DNA of 35,370 nt, from assembly GCA_963619325.1 (NCBI GenBank), contig CAVEVQ010000027.1, forward strand, positions 1-35,370. The letters run 5' to 3'. Below, piece after piece: positions 24,863-33,093 of this stretch. Each line of letters opens with the position of its first letter. Positions within the stretch are counted from its first letter, which is position 1. Source of the DNA: UBA1181 sp963619325. GTDB taxonomy: Bacteria; Bacteroidota; Bacteroidia; Bacteroidales; Paludibacteraceae. Position numbers and translations under genes: made by a program. The notes under the pieces are model-generated. The model did no database searches. It was given only the letters and a program-made list of their open reading frames with translations, and was not told the DNA's origin.

Positions 24863-25207
24863 ATCTGAAAAATTTAAAATTATGAACGCTAAAATACTAT
24901 ATAAAAAGTGAATTTCAAAATGTTTTTTACTATTTTATAATGGCTTTTATCAATATAACTTTATAAAGTTAGTATTATATGTTTGCAATATTATTGTGAT
25001 AACATTACAAATATATTCTTGTTATATAATTTATATTATGTTAAATAGAATATTTTAAAAACAAGATACTGTCCCCCTCAGGCCTCTAAATTGATAGATG
25101 CTGCCTTCCTTGTCCACAGAGCCAGGCAACTCCATGAAAGAGATTGAAACTGACTTCGTAAAATGGTATCTACTTGAAAAAAAATCTGTAATTTCGCAAA
25201 CCTACAA
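24863..25207. other. AT-rich intergenic region upstream of the Uma2-like pair
   Basis: The left 200 bases are very AT-rich, with no plausible coding frame and one perfect palindrome. From about 25070 composition becomes ordinary, and a 37-codon frame (25098-25211) runs into the next gene. This right part could be a coding remnant; I could not assign it. Confidence 0.5.
24956..24971. promoter_or_regulatory. Perfect 16-base palindrome upstream of the Uma2-like genes
   Basis: TAACTTTATAAAGTTA is fully self-complementary. It is 94 bases before the ATG of copy B on the minus strand. Chance palindromes are more likely in AT-rich DNA, but eight perfect pairs are notable. It could be an operator. 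Confidence 0.35.
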
Positions 25208-25211
25208 ATGA
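25098..25211 (+). CDS. Possible 37-residue small protein overlapping the next gene
   Basis: The frame begins ATG at 25098 (MLPSLSTEPGNSMKEIETDF) and ends TGA at 25209-25211, so it shares ATGA with the start codon of the VC0807-like gene, an arrangement typical of translational coupling. It resembles nothing I know. Equally it could be the last part of a decayed gene, or chance. Low confidence. Confidence 0.2.
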   Translation: MLPSLSTEPGNSMKEIETDFVKWYLLEKKSVISQTYK

Positions 25212-26011
25212 ATTTACAGATGAACGTGGACAATAATAATTTGACAGAAAAAAAGAATAAGGAAAACCCCATAGTCAGTATCGTTTTTAACATAGTGGTA
25301 CCTGCTTTAATTCTTTCCAAGTTTACCAAACTGTTTGCGAAGTTCTTTCCCGATTGTTCTCCAATCAGCCCTGTCTTGGGATTGATCGTTGCGTTGTCTT
25401 TTCCTGTTTGCTATTTTATATACGACTATCTTAAGCGCGGGAAAACAAGTTTTATCGCCATACTTGGGTTCGTCAGTATTCTGCTCACAGGGGTTATTGG
25501 CGTTTTTAATTTTTCTAGTGAATGGATTGCCTACAAAGAGGCGTCCGTCCCTTTCATCATTGGTTTGGCTATTTTGATTTCACTCAAAACTCCATATCCT
25601 TTGGTTCGTAAACTTCTCTACAATGAGGAACTAGTTGACGTACAAAAGGTGGATAAGATCTTAGACGAAAAGAATGCGAAAGAGCGTTTTGATAAAGTGC
25701 TGACTAATTCCACTTATTTCTTAGCCCTCTCTTTTCTAGTCTCTACAATTTTAAATTTCACATTGGCTAAAATATTGATACAGAGTCCGTCGGGAACGGA
25801 AGCCTTCAATCAAGAATTGGCTAAAATGACTGCCTTGAGTTATCCTGTCATCGCTCTCCCATCTACTATCGTTATGGTTTTCGCCCTCTATTATCTCTTT
25901 CATAATGTGAAGAGAATCACCGGATTAGAGGTTGAAGAGATGATGGCTCCTCATCTTCGTGAAAAGATGGAGGATGTGGATAAAAAGGGAAAAAAAGATG
26001 ATACTAAATAA
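25208..26011 (+). CDS. VC0807-like six-helix inner-membrane protein
   Basis: The 267-residue protein has six hydrophobic segments: about residues 22-42 (VSIVFNIVVPALILS), 52-72, 80-100, 113-130, 168-190 and 208-230. The loop after helix 4 carries the conserved-looking KTPYPLVRKLLYNEE. The C-terminus is charged and Lys-rich (EDVDKKGKKDDTK). This layout and the 'NIVVPALIL...SPVLGLIVALSFP' start match the VC0807 family, membrane proteins with no known function that are distantly like transporters. The ATG at 25208 or a second at 25223 is possible. It is the first gene of a run with murF-alr 39 bases downstream. Confidence 0.82.
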   Translation: MNLQMNVDNNNLTEKKNKENPIVSIVFNIVVPALILSKFTKLFAKFFPDCSPISPVLGLIVALSFPVCYFIYDYLKRGKTSFIAILGFVSILLTGVIGVFNFSSEWIAYKEASVPFIIGLAILISLKTPYPLVRKLLYNEELVDVQKVDKILDEKNAKERFDKVLTNSTYFLALSFLVSTILNFTLAKILIQSPSGTEAFNQELAKMTALSYPVIALPSTIVMVFALYYLFHNVKRITGLEVEEMMAPHLREKMEDVDKKGKKDDTK

Positions 26012-26050
26012 GTTTCAGAATAAAATCGTAAGAAGAAAAGTTTTTTCGTT

Positions 26051-28522
26051 ATGTTGTATTTAAGTTCAGACATTGCCAAGATTGTCAATGGGTCGCTTTC
26101 TGGTTCTGGAAGCCTGAAAATCAGCCATGTACTGACTGACAGCCGTTTAGTTTCCTTCCCCGAGGATTCTATTTTTATTGCTATTGTAACAAATAAAAAC
26201 GATGGACATCGGTTCATCGAAGATTTATATAAAAAAAATGTGAAGGTCTTCCTGATCAGTCGTCCGGCGGAAGAGTATTCTCATTTTAAAGATGCTACAT
26301 TCATTGTCGTTCCCGACACTCTTCTTGCTCTTCAGCAATGGGCGAAGTATCATCGCGAGCGATTCAACATTCCTGTTATCGGAATCACGGGAAGCAATGG
26401 TAAGACTGTTGTAAAAGAATGGCTCTACCAACTTCTTTGCAAAGATTTCAAGATAACGCGTTCTCCTCGTAGTTACAATTCACAAATTGGTGTTCCCCTT
26501 TCTGTCCTTCACTTAGACGAGAATAGCGAATTGGGCATCTTTGAGGCTGGCATTTCAAAGACTGGTGAAATGGAAAAATTGCAACCGATCATACAACCAA
26601 CGATCGGTGTTTTCATCAACCTTGGCGAGGCTCATCAAGAAAATTTCTCTTCTGCCAAAGTGAAGGGGGCGGAGAAAGCTAAACTTCTTAAAGGCGCATC
26701 CTGTGTCATTTACAATAAGGATAACAAGTTGGTTGATATCTGTGTGCAGCAAAATTGTTTGGGAGCGAAATTGACGGCGTTTGGAACAAATAAAGATGCG
26801 AATGTTCGTATTTTAAAAATTGTTGTCTCTAATTCGCATACAGAAATAAACTACTCTTACAACACTGCTGAAAAGCATACTATTGAAATTCCTTTCACAG
26901 ACCAGGCTTCTGTCGAAGATGCAGTGGTTTGCCTATCGGTGATGTTGGAAATGAAAATGTCTGAGGAGGAGATCGCGTGTAGAATGAGAAACCTTGAACC
27001 TGTGGCAATGCGCTTGCAGGTGAAAGAAGGTGAAAACAATTGTTTAGTGGTTGACGATAGTTACAACTCGGACGGCAATTCACTCTCCATCGCAATAGAT
27101 TTTCTTACGCAACAGGCTTCTAATAGACAAAAACGTAAAACGCTTATCTTGTCTGATATTCTTCAAACGGGTATCGAACCGATTCATCTTTATAAATCGC
27201 TATCGGCTCTTCTCAAAGAGAAAAAGATTGACCGTTTCTTTGGTATCGGTGAGAAGATAAATGAGTTTAAGGATATAATACAAGTGCCAGAAGCGTGTTT
27301 CTACCCTACCACAGAAGCGTTTCTTCAAGATTTTGACAGGTTGACGTTTGCTAATGAGTCTATTCTAATTAAAGGAGCTCGTGATTTTCATTTTGAAGAA
27401 ATCTCAGACAAATTATCTAAGGTCGTTCATGAGACTACTTTAGAGGTCGATTTGAGTGCGTTGGCCAACAATTTCGCATATTTTCGTTCTTTTCTAAAGC
27501 CTACTACCAAGTTGATGAGTATGGTAAAGGCTAATGCATACGGAAGTGGTGACGTTGAGGTTGCTAAGGCACTTCAAAATATCGGATGCGACTATCTTGC
27601 TGTGGCTGTGGCGGATGAAGGTGCGACTCTTCGTAATGACGGTATCACATTGCCTATCGAGGTGATGAATCCGGAACCAAATAGTTTTCCGAAAATATTT
27701 GAATATCAGTTAGAACCTGAAATTTATAGTTTCTCTCTTTTGGATAAAATCATAAAAGAGGCGGAGAATTTAGGTATCACGGACTATCCTATTCATCTGA
27801 AGATTGATACGGGTATGCATCGTTTAGGTTTTGAAGAGAATGATATTGACAAAGTGATAGATATTATTAAAAATCAAAGTCAAGTCAAGATTAGATCCGT
27901 TTTCTCTCATTTAGTAGGGTCTGACAGTGCTGATTTTGATGATTTTACTCGGCAGCAGATTGCTCTTTTCTCAAGAATAAAGGATAAGATCACAGCGGTG
28001 TTTCCTCATAAGATATTGGTTCATATTCTTAACTCCGCAGGTATTGAGCGTTTTAGCGACTATCAATTTGATATGGTCCGCCTTGGTATCGGTCATTATG
28101 GTATAGGGGCAGTTCATCCAAATCCGTTAGAGGAGGTTTGCACGCTTAAGACCAAGATATTGCAAATCCGTAAAGTACCTAAAGAAGATACCGTTGGCTA
28201 TAGCCGGAAAGGAAAGCTGACAAGAGATTCTGTCATTGGCGCCATTCCGATTGGCTATGCAGATGGATTGAATAGGAAATTAGGGAATCGCAATTGGAGC
28301 GTGTTGATAAACGGAGTTTATGCCCCTATCGTTGGCAACGTCTGCATGGATGTCTGTATGATTGATTTGACAGACGTGCCTAATGTGAAAGAAGGAGACT
28401 CTGTTGTTATTTTCGGGAAAGGAAATTCAATACAGAAAATGGCGGATGTGTTGGAGACTATTTCATACGAAATACTTTCTACCGTTTCAAGACGTGTGAA
28501 GAGGGTTTATTTTAGAGAATAA
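26051..28522 (+). CDS. murF-alr: Bifunctional MurF ligase / alanine racemase
   Basis: The 823-residue fusion makes two cell-wall steps in one chain. Residues 1 to about 460 are MurF, which adds D-Ala-D-Ala to UDP-MurNAc-tripeptide: ATP site GITGSNGKT with K118, then GIFEAGISKTGEM and VVDDSYNSDGNS. Residues from about 465 are Alr, the PLP enzyme that makes D-Ala: K493 in MVKANAYGSG binds PLP, and the catalytic Tyr is Y736 in IPIGYADGLNR; VGNVCMDVCMIDLT lies near the end. The fusion is a known Bacteroidota trait. All active-site residues are present. uvrD-like follows after 27 bases. Confidence 0.97.
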   Translation: MLYLSSDIAKIVNGSLSGSGSLKISHVLTDSRLVSFPEDSIFIAIVTNKNDGHRFIEDLYKKNVKVFLISRPAEEYSHFKDATFIVVPDTLLALQQWAKYHRERFNIPVIGITGSNGKTVVKEWLYQLLCKDFKITRSPRSYNSQIGVPLSVLHLDENSELGIFEAGISKTGEMEKLQPIIQPTIGVFINLGEAHQENFSSAKVKGAEKAKLLKGASCVIYNKDNKLVDICVQQNCLGAKLTAFGTNKDANVRILKIVVSNSHTEINYSYNTAEKHTIEIPFTDQASVEDAVVCLSVMLEMKMSEEEIACRMRNLEPVAMRLQVKEGENNCLVVDDSYNSDGNSLSIAIDFLTQQASNRQKRKTLILSDILQTGIEPIHLYKSLSALLKEKKIDRFFGIGEKINEFKDIIQVPEACFYPTTEAFLQDFDRLTFANESILIKGARDFHFEEISDKLSKVVHETTLEVDLSALANNFAYFRSFLKPTTKLMSMVKANAYGSGDVEVAKALQNIGCDYLAVAVADEGATLRNDGITLPIEVMNPEPNSFPKIFEYQLEPEIYSFSLLDKIIKEAENLGITDYPIHLKIDTGMHRLGFEENDIDKVIDIIKNQSQVKIRSVFSHLVGSDSADFDDFTRQQIALFSRIKDKITAVFPHKILVHILNSAGIERFSDYQFDMVRLGIGHYGIGAVHPNPLEEVCTLKTKILQIRKVPKEDTVGYSRKGKLTRDSVIGAIPIGYADGLNRKLGNRNWSVLINGVYAPIVGNVCMDVCMIDLTDVPNVKEGDSVVIFGKGNSIQKMADVLETISYEILSTVSRRVKRVYFRE

Positions 28523-28549
28523 AAGATAGTACTTCGAAGATTAGATATT

Positions 28550-30904
28550 ATGCAAGATATACTGAGCAAGTTGAATGAAGTGCAACAAGAGGCTGTGTTG
28601 TATAATGACGGCCCTTCGTTGGTTATTGCCGGTGCAGGTTCCGGAAAAACAAGGGTGCTGACCTATAAAATTGCGGTCTTGCTCAAGTTAGGCTATAAAC
28701 CACAAAACTTGCTCGCTCTAACATTCACCAACAAGGCGGCTCGCGAGATGAAAGATCGTATTGCCCAGACAATCAATGAAAAAGAAGTCGGGCGACTTTG
28801 GATGGGAACATTCCACTCTATTTTCTCTCGTATTCTTCGTATTGATGGCGATGTGTTAGGATTCAATAGAAACTATACTATCTACGACCAAACAGATGCC
28901 AAAAATCGTATCAAACAGATTATCAAAAATCTAAACTTGGACGATAAGAAGTATGACGCTAAAAAAATTCAATGGCGTATTTCTTCTTTGAAGAATCGTC
29001 TGATAACGCCTACTTCTTATCAAAATAAAAACGAAGAAAGGTTGGCTGACTTAGAAATGCCACGGTTAGGTGAAATTTATAGAATCTACATGAATGACTG
29101 CCATCGTGACAATGTGATGGATTTTGACGATATTCTGCTATATACCAATGTCTTATTTCGTGATTATAAGGATATTTTGGAAAAATATCAGGAACTTTTC
29201 CGATTTGTCCTGGTAGATGAGTATCAAGATACCAATTTGGCTCAACATATTATCATTAAAAAACTATGTGAGAAACATCATCATATCTGTGTTGTAGGTG
29301 ATGATGCGCAAAGTATCTATTCTTTCAGAGGTGCGAATATTGAGAATATATTACATTTTAAAGATAATTATCCTGAATACAGACTTTTTAAATTGGAACA
29401 GAACTACCGATCCACGCAGAGTGTAGTGAACGTAGCTAATAGTTTGATTTCCAAAAATGCAGGACAGATTAAGAAGAATGTTTTTTCGAACAACGAAATT
29501 GGTAATAAGGTAAAAGTCATCGCTACCAATTCTGATGATGCTGAAAGTTCTCGTGTATGCGATATCCTCAAACGTGATCTCAAGGGTTTTAAATACGAAG
29601 ACACTGCTGTTTTATATCGTACAAGGGCGCAATCTCGTAAATTTGAAGAATCGCTGTTGAAAAATGGAATTCCTTACATTGTTTATGGTGGGCTTTCGTT
29701 TTTTGATCAAAAAGTTGTCAAGGATATTCTTGCCTACTTCCGCCTGATTGCCAATCTTAACGATGAGGAGGCTCTGCTGCGTGCCATTAAATATCCTAAA
29801 AAAGGGATTGGAGACACAACATTAGGCAAAATTCGCGAAATTTCCATAGAAAAGAATTTGTCAATGTGGAATGTTATCTCTGATTTAGTTGGCAACAATG
29901 TAGATATTGGTGCGGCAGCCATCAAGCGTATCTATGCGTTTAGAGATAAAATTGAGGATTTGATAAAGGAGGTTGGCATCGTTGATGCTTATTCTTTGGC
30001 TACTCGAGTCATGAAAGATTTCGGGTTGTTGGAGGAGTTGGCAAGAGACCAGTCGGAAGAAGGTAAAGAAAACCTGAAAGTGGCAGATGAGGTTCTGCAC
30101 AGTGTCTACGATTTTATTCAAGAACATCAAGAAGAAGATGATAACACAGTATCCATTTCAGACTACTTACAATCTGTCTCCCTACTGACTGATATGGACA
30201 CAAAACAGACGAAGGACAAAAACGTCGTTTCATTGATGACCATACACTCTGCCAAGGGACTGGAATTTAAAAATGTCATTGTCGTGGGTTTGGAGGAAGA
30301 ACTGTTCCCTTCTGGCATCGCTATGCGAGAAGAAGGCGATTTAGAGGAAGAACGCAGATTGTTTTATGTGGCGATTACGCGTGCTGAAAAGAATTGTTTT
30401 ATAACATACGCAAGAAGTCGATTTCGTAATGGAAAAATGTTTTATCCGTCTCCAAGTCGTTTTCTTAGAGATATAGATTCAAGTTTGTTAGATTTCGAAG
30501 AGCTTCCTGATTTCGGAAATAGTAGTAAAAGTTCTTTTAACAATTCATCTTCAAACAACAATGAGTTTGATTTTTATAAATTCAGAGGAAAGAAAAGCCC
30601 TCAAATTAACGGATTCAATGCAAATAATCGTCCCTCGTACGATAGTCGTTCTGCGACATCTGTTTCTACGATACCTACTCAGTCTTATGGAACTTTAAAA
30701 CGAATTAAGACGACTACGCAAGAGCCTGATGCACCCAATCTTTCTGGTTTTGAAGTGGGCGAAAAGGTGTTTCATGAACGTTTTGGGAAAGGTACTATTT
30801 CGAATATTGAAAACTTGGGTAACGATTACAAACTAACGATACAGTTTGAAAAAATGGGCGAAAGAAATATTCTAAAAAAGTACGCTAATCTTAAAAAGAT
30901 ATGA
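28550..30904 (+). CDS. uvrD: UvrD/PcrA-type superfamily 1 DNA helicase
   Basis: The 784-residue 3'-5' helicase acts in excision repair and fork clearance. SF1A motifs in order: Q-motif LNEVQQEAV, motif I AGAGSGKTRVL (about 28-38), Ia LTFTNKAAREMKDRI, II VDEYQDTN, III DDAQSIYSFRGA, IV QNYRST, V TIHSAKGLEFKNVI and VI FYVAITRAEK. The C-terminal 60 residues after an Asn/Ser-rich linker form the Tudor-like domain (GEKVFHERFGKGTI) that PcrA/UvrD use to bind RNA polymerase. Length is slightly above the usual 720-740 because of that linker. It is in the murF-alr run, 27 bases from each neighbour. Confidence 0.96.
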   Translation: MQDILSKLNEVQQEAVLYNDGPSLVIAGAGSGKTRVLTYKIAVLLKLGYKPQNLLALTFTNKAAREMKDRIAQTINEKEVGRLWMGTFHSIFSRILRIDGDVLGFNRNYTIYDQTDAKNRIKQIIKNLNLDDKKYDAKKIQWRISSLKNRLITPTSYQNKNEERLADLEMPRLGEIYRIYMNDCHRDNVMDFDDILLYTNVLFRDYKDILEKYQELFRFVLVDEYQDTNLAQHIIIKKLCEKHHHICVVGDDAQSIYSFRGANIENILHFKDNYPEYRLFKLEQNYRSTQSVVNVANSLISKNAGQIKKNVFSNNEIGNKVKVIATNSDDAESSRVCDILKRDLKGFKYEDTAVLYRTRAQSRKFEESLLKNGIPYIVYGGLSFFDQKVVKDILAYFRLIANLNDEEALLRAIKYPKKGIGDTTLGKIREISIEKNLSMWNVISDLVGNNVDIGAAAIKRIYAFRDKIEDLIKEVGIVDAYSLATRVMKDFGLLEELARDQSEEGKENLKVADEVLHSVYDFIQEHQEEDDNTVSISDYLQSVSLLTDMDTKQTKDKNVVSLMTIHSAKGLEFKNVIVVGLEEELFPSGIAMREEGDLEEERRLFYVAITRAEKNCFITYARSRFRNGKMFYPSPSRFLRDIDSSLLDFEELPDFGNSSKSSFNNSSSNNNEFDFYKFRGKKSPQINGFNANNRPSYDSRSATSVSTIPTQSYGTLKRIKTTTQEPDAPNLSGFEVGEKVFHERFGKGTISNIENLGNDYKLTIQFEKMGERNILKKYANLKKI

Positions 30905-30931
30905 TAGTTATTATAAATAAATTATAATCAA

Positions 30932-31747
30932 ATGACTTTACCGACAAAAGATAGAATAATCATAATGGTTGAGGTTGACAAATTTCCTGCCAAAGCCTTT
31001 GAATTGGCCGCTCGCCTCTCCGCAGCTCATGAAAAGGGAGTAACGCTACTCCATTTGTCAACGCTCAAGGAAGATCAGTCTAAAGCGGACGTCATACTCA
31101 CGGGTTGGGTTGAACAATATGCGTCTTCACTTCAGCAACCTTTAGACTATCAAATACTTATCGACACGGGGGAAGCAGATGTACAAACAGATTTTACAGA
31201 GTTTATGGAAGAATACGAGCAAAGAGCCGTTATTTTCGAATTAGATGGTAATGGTCGCTACCGTAATTGTAAAAAGGCACTCAAAATGTGCCGCCAATTA
31301 CGTATTCCCTATTATTTTGTGAAACCCAACGAGAAAATAGATTATAATAGAGTGCTTGTGCCTGTCGGTTTTTTGGTTGAAGAACGTGAGAAAGGTGTTT
31401 TTAGTAGTGGCATGGGTCGTTTTTTCCAATCAGAGATTCTTCTAATGACTGCCAACGACTATGGTTCTCGTGCTAAAGAGAATACAGAAGGCATCAAAAC
31501 CTTATTAGAAAAATTTAATATCAAATACAGTGATGTAGTGGCAAAAAAGGATAGCTTTAAAGTTGAAATTGAGGCTGTTAAACGCACAGAGGAACTTAAT
31601 GCTGGACTTTTGCTTATCTCGGCATCGCGTGAGTATGGTTTGGATGATATTATTTTTGGTCCCAAAGAACAAAAAGTGATTGAAAAAAGCACCGTTCCTG
31701 TCATGGTCATCAATCCTAGGAAGGATCTTTACGCTCTTTGTGACTAA
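30932..31747 (+). CDS. Universal stress protein (UspA)-like tandem protein
   Basis: The 271-residue protein appears to hold two Usp-like domains: residues 1-125 (IIIMVEVDKFPAKAFELAAR start) and 135-271 (DYNRVLVPVGFLVEEREKG start, LLLISASREYGLDDIIFG and a VPVMVINPRK ending). The usual ATP-binding G-x2-G-x9-G(S/T) motif is not clear in either half, so it may not bind ATP. No signal peptide; cytoplasmic. Its function is not known. It is the last gene of the run, 27 bases after the helicase. Confidence 0.8.
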   Translation: MTLPTKDRIIIMVEVDKFPAKAFELAARLSAAHEKGVTLLHLSTLKEDQSKADVILTGWVEQYASSLQQPLDYQILIDTGEADVQTDFTEFMEEYEQRAVIFELDGNGRYRNCKKALKMCRQLRIPYYFVKPNEKIDYNRVLVPVGFLVEEREKGVFSSGMGRFFQSEILLMTANDYGSRAKENTEGIKTLLEKFNIKYSDVVAKKDSFKVEIEAVKRTEELNAGLLLISASREYGLDDIIFGPKEQKVIEKSTVPVMVINPRKDLYALCD

Positions 31748-31948
31748 GCAGTTTTATTTTAGTGAGAAGATATTAGGGTGTTATGTCCAAAAACATGTTT
31801 TTTTAAGATAGTTAGTTGTCTATAAAAACAAATTGCTTATCAATGAAACTTTTATATAATTAGGTCTTTGTACAAATTGGTGCTGTAAACGAAATAAAAA
31901 CGACAATAATGGCGAATTTTTTTAGTTTTACATCAAAATAGAATTAGA

Positions 31949-31956
31949 TACATTTG
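31949..31956 (+). promoter_or_regulatory. Candidate -7 box of the DUF6515-like gene
   Basis: TACATTTG is a full match to TAnnTTTG and ends 24 bases before the ATG at 31981. An in-frame TTG at 31954 is the last part of the box and cannot be the start codon. The 233-base gap before it also holds a short AT-rich palindrome at 31789-31802. Confidence 0.6.
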
Positions 31957-31980
31957 TCAAACTATAAAAATACTACGGTT

Positions 31981-33075
31981 ATGAAAACAAATAAGTTAAT
32001 CGCATTGGTTGTCACCGCAGTAGTGATGACATGCACAACAGCAGAAGCACAAAGATCTTCAGGTAGAGATAATAGCAATTCCGCTCGTACAGAGTCAAGA
32101 AGTAATGGTGGAAATGTACGCAGTGGCGGAGGTGGCGGTGTTCGTAATTCTTCCACTACGCAACCTCGTCAATCTCAGTCAGTTTCTCGTCCGCAACAGA
32201 ATGTTCGCCCGCAGAGCAATCCATCTCAACCACAAAGTGGTTTTCGGAACGCTCAACGGCCATCTCAACCAACTCGTTCCAACGTATCAAGACCAGCCGC
32301 TCCTCTTCAATCGGAAAATAAAAGGGTGGCATTACCTAATAGACCGGCAGATAATAGAAAGCCAGGGATTCCTCGTTTAGGTCCTACACCAGCCCACCGA
32401 AATGAAGGGTCATTCAGATTGAGACAGGAGCTTCGTCCTCATGATTTTACTAAACTACACCCTGCCCACCCGATGGGTAATCCGCATATTGTAAATGGAC
32501 ACAAATATTTTCGCGAAATTCCGCCTGCGGCTCATCGTTTCGATCATCACGGCAATCGTTTCTATGTCAATTGTGGTAATTTCTACAAGTGGCATGCTAC
32601 TTTGGGATATGAATTGGTCGCACGTCCATTAGGGATGTTCTTTTCTATGCTCCCATTCGCATGTGTGAAAGTATATGTGAACTCCACCCCTTATTGGTAT
32701 GGAGATGGTGTTTGGTTTTCAAAACAAAATAACGGTTATGTGATTATTAACCGCCCGTTAGCTGCAACGGCAGAAGTGTTCCTCCCTACATTACCATTCT
32801 CTTGTAAAAAAGTGATAATTGACGGAACAACTTATTATTCAGGAGAAAACAACCTTTTCTTGCCAGTCAAAGGAGGTTATATATTAGTGGATAATGCAGA
32901 CAATTACGACATTGTAGAGGAAGATGGAAATATCAATCTTACTAACTTTGTAAGTGAACTACCTTATGGTAGTAAACGTGTGATTGTCAATGGAAAACTC
33001 TATTGGTTTGGTGGTGAAACTTGGTTTGAACCTGTCAATGGTGGTTATGTAGTAGTAGACGAACCTTATAAATAA
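31981..33075 (+). CDS. Secreted basic protein with three DUF6515-like repeats
   Basis: This 364-residue protein has a signal peptide (MKTNKLIALVVTAVVMTCTT, cut probably after AEA). Then comes a long low-complexity stretch (about 20-140) rich in Ser, Arg, Gln, Pro and Asn. The C-terminal half has three units of about 45-50 residues, each of form LP(F/Y)xxKxVxVNGxxYWxGxxxWFxxxNGGYVxV, near residues 218-255, 268-306 and 320-360. This is the DUF6515-type envelope domain. Its role is not known; the repeats probably form small beta domains that sit at the cell wall or outer membrane. Single gene, promoter directly upstream, tex 18 bases downstream. Confidence 0.82.
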   Translation: MKTNKLIALVVTAVVMTCTTAEAQRSSGRDNSNSARTESRSNGGNVRSGGGGGVRNSSTTQPRQSQSVSRPQQNVRPQSNPSQPQSGFRNAQRPSQPTRSNVSRPAAPLQSENKRVALPNRPADNRKPGIPRLGPTPAHRNEGSFRLRQELRPHDFTKLHPAHPMGNPHIVNGHKYFREIPPAAHRFDHHGNRFYVNCGNFYKWHATLGYELVARPLGMFFSMLPFACVKVYVNSTPYWYGDGVWFSKQNNGYVIINRPLAATAEVFLPTLPFSCKKVIIDGTTYYSGENNLFLPVKGGYILVDNADNYDIVEEDGNINLTNFVSELPYGSKRVIVNGKLYWFGGETWFEPVNGGYVVVDEPYK

Positions 33076-33093
33076 AAAAGATTACGACAACTT

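Noticed and set aside
31789..31802. AAAAACATGTTTTT palindrome after the UspA-like gene as a terminator
   Set aside because: The stem is almost all A-T with no loop of suitable size; it is probably a chance product of AT-rich DNA.
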